NCBI RefSeq assembly: GCF_023159225.1
Contig: NC_063168.1
Coordinates: forward strand, 54,291,398 to 54,355,397
Reading direction: 5' to 3'
DNA from: Perognathus longimembris pacificus
Taxonomy: Eukaryota; Chordata; Mammalia; Rodentia; Heteromyidae
Length of the DNA stretch: 64,000 bases
The position numbers were made by a program, and so were the translations under genes. The notes beneath the pieces are model-generated. The model made no database searches. It was not told where the DNA came from and saw nothing but the letters and a program-made list of their open reading frames with translations. Shown one piece after another: positions 34,780-45,180 of this stretch (position 1 is the stretch's first letter; every line of letters begins with the position of its first letter).

Positions 34780-36240
34780 GGTTGAGGTCTCATTATTTTT
34801 TTCCTTGGCTAGTAGTGAACTCAAATCCTTCTGATGTGTTTCTTTGGTAGCTGGAAACCCTGGTTTCTACCTAAAAAATAGCCATTAAGAAGGAAATATA
34901 TCAAATCACAAATAAAACATGGCCAAGAACCTGTAAACTTTAGTGCCAGCTAAACTTTCTTTACTTTATGAAGTTAAGGAAAACCCTTGTCCCAGGTTTC
35001 CACTAGAATATAAACTCTCCCAAAGGTTGTCTACTAGTTGTTATTTTCTAGAATTTATCCTCTATTACCTGCTTTTGCGGTCAAACTCTGACATATTTAT
35101 TATGTCCTATTTTTGTGATCCTTGAAATGAAATTTATAAGACGAGTTAAATTTGAGACAAGGCATGGCGCTCCATGCCTTCTTACATTTTGCTTATTTTA
35201 ATTTCACTTATTACCTTAGAAGACCTTGGAATCCGTAATTTCTGGATAGTACTTCAGAACATACTTTGTTGGTAAAAGGAAGTATAAACCACTCTCTTAC
35301 TGCTCTACAGAGAAATTCTATAAGTGCTTTTTGGATTAGGCTAGACCTCAAGGATAAGCTAGATTTCGTCAGAATATTATTCATGTCTCAGTCTCTGACT
35401 TCCTCAGTCTGACGGGGAGTAGAGATGAGTGACTGAGTGGAACCACTCAGCACGAGTGTTAAAGGTAAAGGAAGGATTCCTGAGGATAAACTCTGACATT
35501 CATCTGCAAGAGCCGATTTACAAAAAGCTATTGGTTCTTTGAAATATATTGATATGGATCCCGTGGTTTTATTTAATACTGTGTTTTCCAGATTCTAGGT
35601 TTAGACAGAATCGTTTCTGGCATACATCATAATCAATGTTCTTTCCCACTCAGTGATTACTATGGACTACTCAAAATTAACTATTAATTTTCTCTATGAT
35701 TTGACAATGAGTGGGCATGTGACAATAAATCTGTGGTATTGGAATGAATCCTAATTGGTAACCTGATTTTTTTTTCCCCAACTTACGAAGATGTTGGAAG
35801 AAGCTCCTTTACAAATGCTCAGACACACGTGTGCACAGTCTTCATCATGCTTTCTACTAAGGGAGTTCTGGCAGCCACTAGGTGTCACTCTGCACAGATC
35901 CCTGTGCTTGGAGGAGCAAAGCCAAGAAAGAACTGGGTTCCTTGGTGAAGCTGTTCTCCTTTGCTGCAGGATACCGAAAACATGCTGCACCCACTGACTG
36001 TGATTTCCCCTTCCTCACCTTTCTCAGAGAAACTCTACCCCTTATTTGGATCTGAAAGAAACCCTTTTGTTTTCCACTTCTCATGTCCATCTTCCTTTCT
36101 GCTTATTTCACAGCTAAAGAAAAGCCATTTTTGAATGAAGAAAATATACTTCATGAACTCTATCTTTTATTCTCTGTGCATGTATGTGCTTTCATTAGTC
36201 ACACTCTATGAAGTGACACCAGGTCAAGTAGGTAGCATCT
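34780..36240. other. Intergenic DNA, no gene seen
   Basis: Single-copy, AT-rich. No frame of note. Confidence 0.5.
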
Positions 36241-36247
36241 TCTTAGG

Positions 36248-36355
36248 TCCTTCCTTCCTTCCTTCCTTCCTTCCTTCCTTCCTTCCTTCCTTCCTTCCTT
36301 CCTTCCTTCCCTCCCTCCCCTACCTCCGTCTCTCTCTCTCTCTTTCTCTCTCTCT
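36248..36355. repeat. (CCTT)n then (CT)n microsatellite
   Basis: About 15 CCTT units followed by CT units, directly on the tail side of a reversed SINE. Confidence 0.95.
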
Positions 36356-36362
36356 TTGCGTA

Positions 36363-36568
36363 AGTATGCTGGTACTGGGGCTTGAACACAGGACCTTGAG
36401 TTCTTGGTTCTTGTTTGACATTTCACTCAATTCTGGCACTCTACTACTTGAGCCATAACTTCACTTCTGGCTTTTTGCTGGCTAATTATAGATAAGAGTC
36501 TCAAAGACTTCTACCGGGCTGTCTCCTGAGTAGCTAGGATTACACTTGTGAACCAACAGTGACCGGCT
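36363..36568 (-). mobile_element. B1-like + Geo-type SINE
   Basis: GGTACTGGGGCTTGAACACA, TCTACTACTTGAGCCATAAC, GGCTAATTATAGATAAGAGT, CTGAGTAGCTAGGATTACAC. Contains a small disruption near 36400-36430. Confidence 0.85.
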
Positions 36569-36916
36569 TCTCAGATTTTTGAGCCCTTTTCAAGGAGCAA
36601 ATTATAAAAGAACTGGAATTAACTTCCTGGTATGAGTTGAAGCTTTGTCTCTCAGAATTTTTTATACTTCAAATATACATTTCGTTAGTGAGTACTTTCT
36701 ATGAGGAGTGAAGATTGTACAGTCAAATCTTACCCTGCGTCATGTAAATCAGGTAAATAAACACCATGCCATTTAGAGATCTGTTACATGATGCTTCTTA
36801 CAGTACATGAACATTAAACTGAGTTATATAAATATATTAAGTTGAAGTTACATTTTCTCTTTATCTCTTTAAAGACTGAATTTTAGAGTATATGCTTCAC
36901 TTAATAAAGGGAAGAA

Positions 36917-37148
36917 GGACAAGACACTGGTGGCTTATGCCTGTAAGCTACTCAGGAGGCTGAGGTCTGAAAGGATCATGGTTTAAAATCAACCTGGGCA
37001 GGGAAGTCGTTGACATTCTTATCTCCAATTAACCACCAGGAAACTGGAAGAGGTGCTGTGGCTCAAAGTGGTAGAGCACTAGCCTTGAGCAAAAGAACAC
37101 AGGGACAGCACCTAAACCCCCTAACTATCAAAAGAACCAAGTAAGTAA
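36917..37148 (+). mobile_element. B1-like + Geo-type SINE
   Basis: CACTGGTGGCTTATGCCTGT, AGGCTGAGGTCTGAAAGGAT, TTATCTCCAATTAACCACCA, GAGGTGCTGTGGCTCAAAGT, GCACTAGCCTTGAGCAAAAG. A 14-base TSD (AATAAAGGGAAGAA) lies at 36903-36916 and 37149-37162. Confidence 0.95.
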
Positions 37149-37514
37149 AATAAAGGGAAGAATGAACAGATCTTGGTTAAGACAATCAAATTGGACAGGA
37201 GTAGGACACAGAAAACATTTTAAAAAGCTACCTTATTAAGGAGCTAAGAGGTCAGTGTTCTCCATCTTTCACAAGAAGGGATGAGGGATGCATGAAGTGA
37301 CACTATGTTTTAGAAGATGAATCCAGTTAAATTGCCACTGAATTAGATAAGGAAAATGACACACAAAGACTCAGATTACTTGGTCAAGCTCTCGTAATGT
37401 GCAGCATTGTTAAATGAGAAAACTGGGTTAGATGAGCAGATTTGATGACACCTATTGAAACTGGGCAAAGCTAGCCACTAAAACATAATATTTGGCGGTA
37501 AAGAGATTTTTGGT

Positions 37515-37730
37515 GGGCTGGGGATATGGCCTAGTGGCAAGAGTGCTTGCCTCGTATACATGAGGCCCTGGGTTCAATTCCCCAGCACCACATATACAGA
37601 AAACGGCCAGAAGTGGTGGTGTGGCTCAAGTGGCAGAGTGCTAGCCTTGAGCAAAAAGAAGCCAGGGACAGTGCTCAGGCCCTGAGTCCAAGCCCCAGGA
37701 CTGGCCAAAAAAAAAAAAAAAAAAAAAGAG
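37515..37730 (+). mobile_element. IDL-Geo-type SINE (young subtype)
   Basis: GGGCTGGGGATATGGCCTAG, TGCTTGCCTCGTATACATGA, GGTTCAATTCCCCAGCACCA, GGCCAGAAGTGGTGGTGTGG, CCAGGACTGGCC and about 22 A. A 13-base TSD (AGAGATTTTTGGT) lies at 37502-37514 and 37731-37743. Confidence 0.95.
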
Positions 37731-38249
37731 AGAGATTTTTGGTTACAAGGTTCTTTCTGATACCTGAATAATATAGCTCTAAAGGAAAAAGGCAAAGAAG
37801 AAATCGGTCATGTTTACTTTAGTCTTTATATTTTCCCTTTCCTCTTCTCCCCAAACACATAAGAACAACAATACTGATTATTCCTTTTTAGATACATTAA
37901 ATCTCCAGTGTGCAGTTCTTTATAAGGAGGTATACTCAACAAGGCAGATGTTGGTAGTAGCCCTAACTCCACCAACCCCTACTCCATTACTATTCACAAA
38001 TGCCACTGTATTTGTGCCCCACATAGAGCACATGTATGATCTCCCAGGCTTTTTGGCTCAGGAGCTCACCCTTGACTTTTCTGGGTGCCATACTCGGAAT
38101 CTCACAAGAGAGTAATCAAAGTGTCAGCTAGGCTACATACATTCTTGTCTAGAAACAAATCCACTTCTAAGTGGTTCAGGTTCCAAGAGGAATTTATTTT
38201 ATATTCATTTACTTTTCCCCACTCCCTTTGCCTGCGCCGCTGCACTGGC

Positions 38250-38662
38250 CCTGGCTACGACACCAGAAACAGCTCCCTGGCATCTTCCACTCTTCTCTCG
38301 GAATTTATTTCTTGTGCTCTATGAGTGGTGCTTTTTGCTGAGGAACATCTCGGATTCTAGGAACCACCTGGACCTAGAGGCTGCTCCCAGTGCCTTAACA
38401 CAGGGGTTTCTTCATCAAGGCCATTTGATTTGTCAGGCCTCCAAAGAGGAATCTCTAGCTCCAATGTACTTTCCCTTAACACGACCTAAGCAAATCTAAT
38501 CTAATCACAAGGGTGAGATCATATCACCTTTGTCATAATCTGCTCACTGGAAACAAGTCACAGGCCCCACCCACGGTGGAGCAGAGAGGATTGCATACTG
38601 CACAAAGGTGAGTGTTGGGAAATGAGGATTATTAGGAGCCATCTTAGTGTCTGGCCACCATA
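38250..38662 (-). mobile_element. MLT1-like MaLR LTR remnant
   Basis: Read in reverse, the end at 38661 gives TATGGTGGCCAGACACTAAG followed by GGGGCCTGTGACTTG and a GCAGATTATGACAAAGGTGA block, the order of the start of MLT1-type LTRs. TCTTCATCAAGGCC and GAATCTCTAGCTCC also fit further in. An old, diverged solo LTR; the far boundary is unclear. Confidence 0.55.
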
Positions 38663-38734
38663 CCAAGCAATGCTTAAGACAATGAAATTAAATCAATGAA
38701 CAAAAGAGAGGAAGTCTGCCTTCCTAGACAAAAA

Positions 38735-38736
<2 letters not shown>

Positions 38737-38780
<44 letters not shown>
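38737..38780. repeat. (GT)n microsatellite
   Basis: About 22 GT units. Confidence 0.95.
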
Positions 38781-38784
<4 letters not shown>

Positions 38785-38792
38785 AAGCCTAT

Positions 38793-38911
38793 AGCTGCAC
38801 ATGGTGATTCATGCCTGGAGTACAACTGACTCAAGAAGCTTATTCTAGAAATTTGAGGCCAGCCTTTATAACACAGTAAGTAGTGAGACCCTATCTCAAA
38901 ATAAAAAACAA
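38793..38911 (+). mobile_element. Old B1-like monomer
   Basis: CACATGGTGATTCATGCCTG, AAATTTGAGGCCAGCCTTTA, GTAGTGAGACCCTATCTCAA and an A-rich tail: a single 7SL-derived unit without the Geo half. Confidence 0.75.
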
Positions 38912-39279
38912 ACTAATGCCATACATCAACTTTTGCTTCTTGCCATTTCGTCTTATAAATCATCTTAGATGATTTTCCTCTTGAATAGTTACAAAAACTA
39001 GCTTTTTTTTTATAATAGATGCATAATATACTTAATCATGACTCTGTTTATATAGTCAAGGAAAACACTTCCAGTTTTCAAAACCTCATAGGTTTAGGAT
39101 TTATTCATTACCTTGGTTATTATTTTCTATGTCTCATTTTCTGATGAACCTAAAAAATACAGGACTCTGAACCAAGGATATACTCAAAGAATAATAAGAA
39201 ACTGAAGAGAAATTTCCTCTGTCTGTTCTATAATGAGATCAGGATTTGAGTAAGTATAAGTCTGAGGCGTCAAATTCCT

Positions 39280-39535
39280 TTTATATACATATAATATAAT
39301 ATATAAACATATGTTATATATTAAATATATTATGTTTATATAATATATGTGTATTTAAGGAATTTATATATGGGTCTGTATATGTGCACATTTAAACATG
39401 TATATAGAGATATACATGAACTATATATATGAATAAATATACATATCTCTCTATATAATAGTCTTACACATAAGTATATATGAATATATAATAAGTTTAT
39501 ATATACATACATATACATACATACATATTAAAGGA
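39280..39535. repeat. AT-rich (TATA/TACA) low-complexity tract
   Basis: Irregular TATA and TACATA units; any frame across it is meaningless. Confidence 0.9.
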
Positions 39536-39552
39536 ATTTATGTGTATATATT

Positions 39553-39687
39553 TTCAGTCCTGGGCTTAAACTAGGTCTGGGCACTGTCCCTGAGCTTTTG
39601 TGCTCAAGGTTAATGCTCTACCACTTGAGAAACAGCTTCACTTCTGGTTTTTTTTGTTGTTAATCAGAGATAAGAGTCTCATGGACA
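39553..39687 (-). mobile_element. B1-like + Geo-type SINE, truncated
   Basis: TCAGTCCTGGGCTTAAACTA, TGAGCTTTTGTGCTCAAGGT, TAATCAGAGATAAGAGTCTC. The B1-like half is missing. Confidence 0.8.
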
Positions 39688-40019
39688 GGGAAGACTAAAT
39701 AGAATTGTGACAAATAACATCTGTTTTGCAAATTATGGATGGTTTTAAACTTGAGCTCTCATTGGACAGGGGAAAGGGGTGGTATTGAATGATATTAAAA
39801 CCCGCGTGACCTGATTTGATTAAATTCTGTTACCATGTAATTGCCTATACTCTGGACACTCAAATACCTTATCTTGTATAAACCTATACTCTCTGCAGGT
39901 ATACCTGACCTCTTCTATAATCATCATGATTCCTGAGAACTACCCATGCATCTACAAAAGCAATCCTGGCTCCCACATTTACACCACATAATATTATCTC
40001 ATTCTTTCCCCACCAGTGT

Positions 40020-40212
40020 GGATGAGAACAAGTGCATAACCACTTTAGTTTTTATGTGTGGCCAGAATTGAAGTCTATGGGAAAACAGCCTTGGTGGGAA
40101 AGTAGAAGATGTACCTGGGGGAAGCTGGATAAGAAATGTACTCACTGCCTTATGTATGAAACTATAACCCCTCTGTACATCACTTTGACAATAAAGAAAT
40201 GAAAAAAAAAAG
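40020..40212 (+). mobile_element. L1 3'-terminal fragment
   Basis: ACTCACTGCCTTATGTATGA, then CCCCTCTGTACATCACTTTG, ACAATAAAGAAATG and poly(A). The same terminal signature is seen at 25334-25390 and 43965-44020, which marks it as the 3' end of one L1 lineage. The 5' limit is uncertain. Confidence 0.65.
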
Positions 40213-40411
40213 AATGAGTGAATCAGGCAAACAGAGTTGAGAAAATGAGTCTTCTGGGTTCCTAATGTAATTTCAATGTCTATTTTTTACTCCCATACGA
40301 AAGTATGATTCCTTTTTGGCCAGTTGTTTGGACTTTGAATTGTGTGCATTGGAAGGTGTCATATGTGTCACTTCCATTACAGTTCAGTGTTGACACCACT
40401 TCTCACCTTTG

Positions 40412-40770
40412 GAGGATGGATGGTCTGAATATCCTGTCTATCCCAAAATTCATTTGCTGAAACTTCATCTTCAATGTGATAATAAGAAGAATTGGGCCTT
40501 TCAGGAGGCATTTAAGGTATAAGCATTCATGAATGGGATTAGTATCATTATTAAAAGGCACCCTAGGGTGTTAGATAGTCCTTCCCCCATATGAAGACAC
40601 AAGGAAGATGGCATCTATGAGAAAGTGATCTTCCCTAGCCACTGAATCTGTTGGTACGTAAATTCTTGGCTTCTTAGCATCCAGAACTGTCAGATAAATC
40701 TTGTTGATTATAAGTTATCCAGAATATGGAACTTTGTTTTTGTGTTTTAGACATGTTAATGGACTAAGAG
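40412..40770 (+). mobile_element. MaLR-type LTR-like remnant
   Basis: CAAAATTCATTTGCTGAAAC, CAATGTGATAATAAGAAGAA, CATGAATGGGATTAGTATCA, ACAAGGAAGATGGCATCTAT, GCATCCAGAACTGTCAGATA and TTAATGGACTAAG match, in order, a common ancient mammalian LTR-like repeat. I place it with MaLR elements but am not sure of the family. Confidence 0.6.
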
Positions 40771-40868
40771 GAGGATTGAAAATTGACAAGAGAAGAATTG
40801 AATACAACATACACTTGAAAAAAAGAATGACAAGAATGCAAAACAGGGCCTCTGTGGGGTGTAGCTAG

Positions 40869-40869
<1 letters not shown>

Positions 40870-40909
<40 letters not shown>
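40870..40909. repeat. (GT)n microsatellite
   Basis: About 20 GT units. Confidence 0.95.
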
Positions 40910-40910
<1 letters not shown>

Positions 40911-41214
40911 GAAAACAGAGTATGAAGGAAAGTGAATATGATCCAATTGTTTTGTGTACCAGCGTGCAAATGAAATAATGGAACTTGTTAAGATTGGTTT
41001 GGGCAGGAAAGCATGAATTTGAAGGAGAACGACACTGAAGGTGAGTTTGATCAAGATATATCGAATGCACATATAGACAGATCAGAGTCAAACTCCCTCA
41101 TGCAAGTAATTGACTCTAATAAAAATGTAGGAGAAAGGAACAGATCCAGAGAGACTTAAGAAGAGGCCACAGTTGAAGTCCCACCATTGGAGGTGATGCT
41201 CATTGTTTGAACTG

Positions 41215-41300
41215 GAGTGCTGGAGATGAAGCTCAGGGGGTAGAGTATTTGTATAACATACCAATACCCTGGGTTTCATCTCCAGTCCTGAAAAAAAAAA
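41215..41300 (+). mobile_element. ID-like SINE monomer
   Basis: GCTGGAGATGAAGCTCAGGG, GGTAGAGTATTTGTATAACA, GGGTTTCATCTCCAGTCC and poly(A). Confidence 0.7.
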
Positions 41301-42970
41301 AGGCTGGCAATTACTCAGGATTTCAGGAGTAGAAAAACATAGTTAATCATGATAAGACTCAATTAGGTGGTAAAGGGGAGAAGACTTTGGCTTATCCACA
41401 AAGAATGATGAATACAACCCAAATCAACCAGGCCTATGTTGTATTTCTTTTTCTGCTTTCCTGCCTTTAGTTACTAAACCAATAGCATTGGGCTTTGTCA
41501 TAGCTTCTTCCTAGAAGGTTATCTACAGTTTACAATTAGGATAAATCTATAAACAAAGGTACCAAGAGGGTATAATACTCAAACTTATATATAGTGCTCC
41601 ATAGCTTAGACAGTACTTTCATGTAGAAGCACTTTCTATGCTATGATTTGTAGACATCTACCTTGTACTATGTGCAATGTCAGGGCTTTGCATGTTAATA
41701 GCAGATTCATACAAATCATACCCATCTTTATCTTCAGTTTACAAATCAGAAACTGAAGTCTTGCAAACTTCAGTAACCTGCTTATGAATCTGTAGGTGGC
41801 AGGGTTTGAGCCATGCTTTTGGGCAGTAATTTGTGTTCTTTGGTCATATAATGATATGTTCCTCCTTTCTTCATGTCACACTGTTCATCCATCAAATGAG
41901 AGGTAATCACTTCCATAAAAATATACATGATTAGGTCAAAGTAATGTCAAGTAAAGTATTCCAAAATAATTGAGAACTATAAAATAGAAGTATAGACTGA
42001 CTTAATGAAGTCAGGTGTGAAAGTATCAGATCAATTCTATCCATTTTCTCTGCTAGAGATGAGAAATGAGACTATCATCAATTTTAATTAAAATTAATTA
42101 TTTAACAAATTTAACAAATGTCTATTGAATGCTTGTCAGTCCCATGCCAGGTATTGTGCTAGACAGTAAAGATACAAGTTAATAATATATACATTCAATG
42201 CATACTTTTTTTTTTTGCTTATGAACTAGTGGAGACACACTTACAAACAATCCTATTATGATCCCTTCAAGGTACTGAGAAAGGCATGCTGAGGAAGGCA
42301 TACATTGCAATTGGATCTCAAGTGAAATCTCTATAAAACATCCATGTATGATCTGTATGCATGTATGTGAGGGTGTATGAGCAGACAGTGAAAGTAGCAT
42401 AGAAGAGGTAGGAATTGGGCTGGAGTGACAAAGAGGAGTTGTAAGACTTTGTTAGAGGGGTGAGGAGATCAGCATAAAAAGAGACCACTGTCTATTTAAT
42501 TTGCTTCAAAAATTCATGTGAAGTGTATGGTTTGAAATTTTCAGAGCCATTTTCTGCTCCAATATGAAAATACATGTTTTCATGGAATGAATGTGGACTG
42601 GAAGAGAGACTTGGATAGCATCGTGTATGTGTTTGTTTAGAATTGTGTTTGGGGGCTCTTTTTCCTTTTGCTGCTTGAAAATAAGAGCATAATATACATC
42701 GTGACTATGCATAATTTGATACAGCAGCAATTATATTTCTGAACTTAGTTATTATTTCCTTACCACAAGCAGTATTCAATTAGTTAAGTGTCATATTATG
42801 CATATAACATGCATATCATATTACATGCATATCACAATACATGTTCAGTGTGTTAATTTTGCCCGTTTTGAGCGTAAAGGAATATTTAGACGGGATGTTT
42901 AGACAGGAAGTTGTTGGGTCTTACAGTCTTTGGGATAATAGTATAAACTGTGTGTTCTTTGCCTTCTTTT
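41301..42970. other. Intergenic DNA, no gene seen
   Basis: Apart from the MIR-like piece, this is AT-rich single-copy DNA with short frames only. Confidence 0.5.
41640..41830 (-). mobile_element. MIR-like fragment
   Basis: CAGTTTACAAATCAGAAACT, GAAGTCTTGCAAACTTCAGT and GGTGGCAGGGTTTGAGCCAT fit a reversed MIR. Confidence 0.65.
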
Positions 42971-42974
42971 TTCT

Positions 42975-42976
<2 letters not shown>

Positions 42977-43015
<39 letters not shown>
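42977..43015. repeat. (GT)n microsatellite at the tail side of a SINE
   Basis: About 19 GT units directly before a reversed SINE; likely its altered tail. Confidence 0.93.
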
Positions 43016-43016
<1 letters not shown>

Positions 43017-43240
43017 GTGTGCCTGTTATGGGACTTGAACTGAAGGGCTAGGTGTTGTCCTTGAGCTTTTTAGCTCAAGGCAAGAGCTCTACCACTAGAG
43101 CCACAACTCCATTTCCAGCTTTTGTGGTGTTTAATTGGGGAGTACAGACTTTCCTACCTAGGCTGGCTTCAAAACACAATCCTCAGATCTCAGCCTCTGG
43201 AGCAGGTAGGATTTCAGGCATGAGCCACCAGCACCCATGG
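43016..43240 (-). mobile_element. B1-like + Geo-type SINE
   Basis: GGGACTTGAACTGAAGGGCT, TGAGCTTTTTAGCTCAAGGC, CCTAGGCTGGCTTCAAAACA, GCATGAGCCACCAGCACCCA. Confidence 0.88.
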
Positions 43241-43258
43241 TTGGCCAAATTATGCATT

Positions 43259-43466
43259 TTTTTTTTTTTTTTTGGCCAGTCCTGGGCCTTGGACTCAGGG
43301 CCTGAGCACTGTCCCTGGCTTCCTTTTTGCTCAAGGCTAGCACTCTGACACTTGAGCCACAGGGCCACTTCTGGCTGTTTTCTGTATATGTGGTGCTGGG
43401 GAATCGAACCCAGGGCCTCATGTATACGAGGCAAGCTCTCTTGCCACTAGGCCATATCCCCAGCCC
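43259..43466 (-). mobile_element. IDL-Geo-type SINE (young subtype)
   Basis: GGCCAGTCCTGGGCCTTGGA to AGGCCATATCCCCAGCCC with 17 T on the tail side. A 12-base TSD (AAATTATGCATT) lies at 43247-43258 and 43467-43478. It sits within 20 bases of the previous SINE. Confidence 0.95.
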
Positions 43467-43599
43467 AAATTATGCATTCTTAAACACTCAGGATTTCCAG
43501 ATTGGTGTGAGTGTCCAAATCAATGCTACTTTATTTTGAGTTAGCTTAATAAGGATATTAATAACTGGTCAATTAAAAGAGTGTGAATTAATAGGAGGA

Positions 43600-44020
43600 T
43601 GGACTAATGCAACGATGATGCTCACTAGACACTATGTTGGAAATGATCTTTAAAACTTTAGGGGGAGGGAGTGGAGAGTGGTTAAGTGGGATAAAATGAT
43701 GGAGGGGGTAATAGTGTGGGTTTTTTTTTTTTTTTTTTTTTTTGCCAGTCCTGGGCTTGCACTCAGGGCCTGAGCACTGTCCCTGGCTTCTTTTGGCTCA
43801 AGACTAGCACTCTATACTCTACCACTTGAGTCACAGCGCCACTTCTGGCAGTTTTCTATATATGTGGTGCTAGGGAATTGAACCCAGGGCTTCATGTATA
43901 CGAGGCAAGCACTCTTGCCACTAGGCCATATTCCCAGCCCTGGTAATAGTGTTTAAAAAGAAATGCACTCATCACCTTACTTTTGTAATGAACCCCCTGT
44001 TCATCACCTTTATACTATAC
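43600..44020 (+). mobile_element. L1 3' UTR fragment, split by a SINE
   Basis: A G-rich part (43660-43717, GGGGGAGGGAGTGGAGAGTG) and, after the SINE, AAGAAATGCACTCATCACCT, TACTTTTGTAATG and CCCCTGTTCATCACCTTTAT. This repeats the 3' UTR and terminus of the L1 at 25180-25390. Confidence 0.75.
43718..43941 (-). mobile_element. IDL-Geo-type SINE inside an L1 3' end
   Basis: GCCAGTCCTGGGCTTGCACT to AGGCCATATTCCCAGCCC with a 23-T run. An 11-base TSD (GGTAATAGTGT) lies at 43707-43717 and 43942-43952, so the insertion point in the L1 is exact. It has an extra CTATA duplication near 43812. Confidence 0.95.
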
Positions 44021-44180
44021 ACATCTATATACTATATACATACCTATGTGTGTATAGTGTATAGATTATATAATAATAATTATATAATATTATATAGTCA
44101 AATAACATATTATATATTATATAGCACATATATTATATAACATATATCTAGCTCATATGATATATGACATATCATATATC
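44021..44180. repeat. AT-rich (ATAT) low-complexity tract
   Basis: Irregular TATA repeats directly after an L1 3' end, perhaps grown from its A-rich tail. Confidence 0.88.
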
Positions 44181-44181
44181 T

Positions 44182-44318
44182 AGAGCTCTGCCACCAGAGC
44201 AACAGCTCCATTTTTGGCTTTTTTTGCTGGTTAATTGGAGAGAATTGTTTCATGAATCCTCAGAACTCAGCTTCCTCAGCAGCTAGGATTTACAAGCATG
44301 AGCCACCGGTTCCAGGCT
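44182..44318 (-). mobile_element. B1-like + Geo-type SINE, truncated
   Basis: AGAGCTCTGCCACCAGAGCA, GCTGGTTAATTGGAGAGAAT, AGCATGAGCCACCGGTTCCA. The tail half is missing and an internal piece is deleted. Confidence 0.82.
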
Positions 44319-44769
44319 GGGAAAATTTCTTTGTATTATAATTGAAGCTATTGGAACATATGTTTTCTTTTTTAAATTAATTTATTGTTTTGTGCTAGGG
44401 ATTGAATGCAGGCTTCAAGGGTTATGTTTTAAGAGTTTACATAACGTATAAGGAAAATATTGAATCGCAAACCACAGCCACAATAATACTAAATGTGAAC
44501 AGCCTCTAGTGATTCAGTTTATGCCGAGTTAGACAAAATATCACCAGCGAGTTTATATGGTTCTGATATGAGATCATAACGAATTAAAATCTTCAGTTGA
44601 TAAGTAGAAGACAGACCGGAGAATCCTTCATATTCACCTAGTTCTCAGAAGGCCATAGTCAAAAGACCATAGTTTCTTTTGGGTAGTGCACCTAAGGGAA
44701 GGCAATAAACATACCATATATTGGTTTTAATGCATCTTATTTCATATGGTGTTAGCATCAACATTTTTT

Positions 44770-44969
44770 TTTTTTTTTGCCAGTCCTGGGGCTTGAGCTC
44801 AAGGCCTGAGCACTGTCCTTGGCTTCTTTGTGCTCAAGGCTAGCACTCTACCACTTGAGCCACAGCACCACTTCTGGCTTTTTCTGTTTATGTGGTGCTG
44901 AGGAATCGAACCTAGGGCTTCAGGCATGCTAGGCAAGCACTCTACCACTAAGCCACATTCCCAGCTCAA
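44770..44969 (-). mobile_element. IDL-Geo-type SINE (older subtype)
   Basis: GCCAGTCCTGGGGCTTGAGC, CACTTCTGGCTTTTTCTGTT, CATGCTAGGCAAGCACTCTA and CCACTAAGCCACATTCCCAG. A TSD CATCAACATTTTTT lies at 44756-44769 and 44970-44983 (its T end merges with the tail). Confidence 0.92.
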
Positions 44970-45136
44970 CATCAACATTTTTTAATGGCAGCATTGGATT
45001 AATATCTATGCACCTGGGTTACCATGGGCATGGATGACACTGGAGTCATTGTGTTTATTTTTATCACTAATCAGGTTAACGTAATTATGAGCATTATCAC
45101 ATTTTCAGCACCATGGAAGGACTTGACTCCTCAATG

Positions 45137-45180
45137 CGCGCACACACGCACACACACACACACACATACACACACACAAC
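45137..45180. repeat. (CA)n microsatellite
   Basis: CA units with CG interruptions at the start. Confidence 0.93.
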
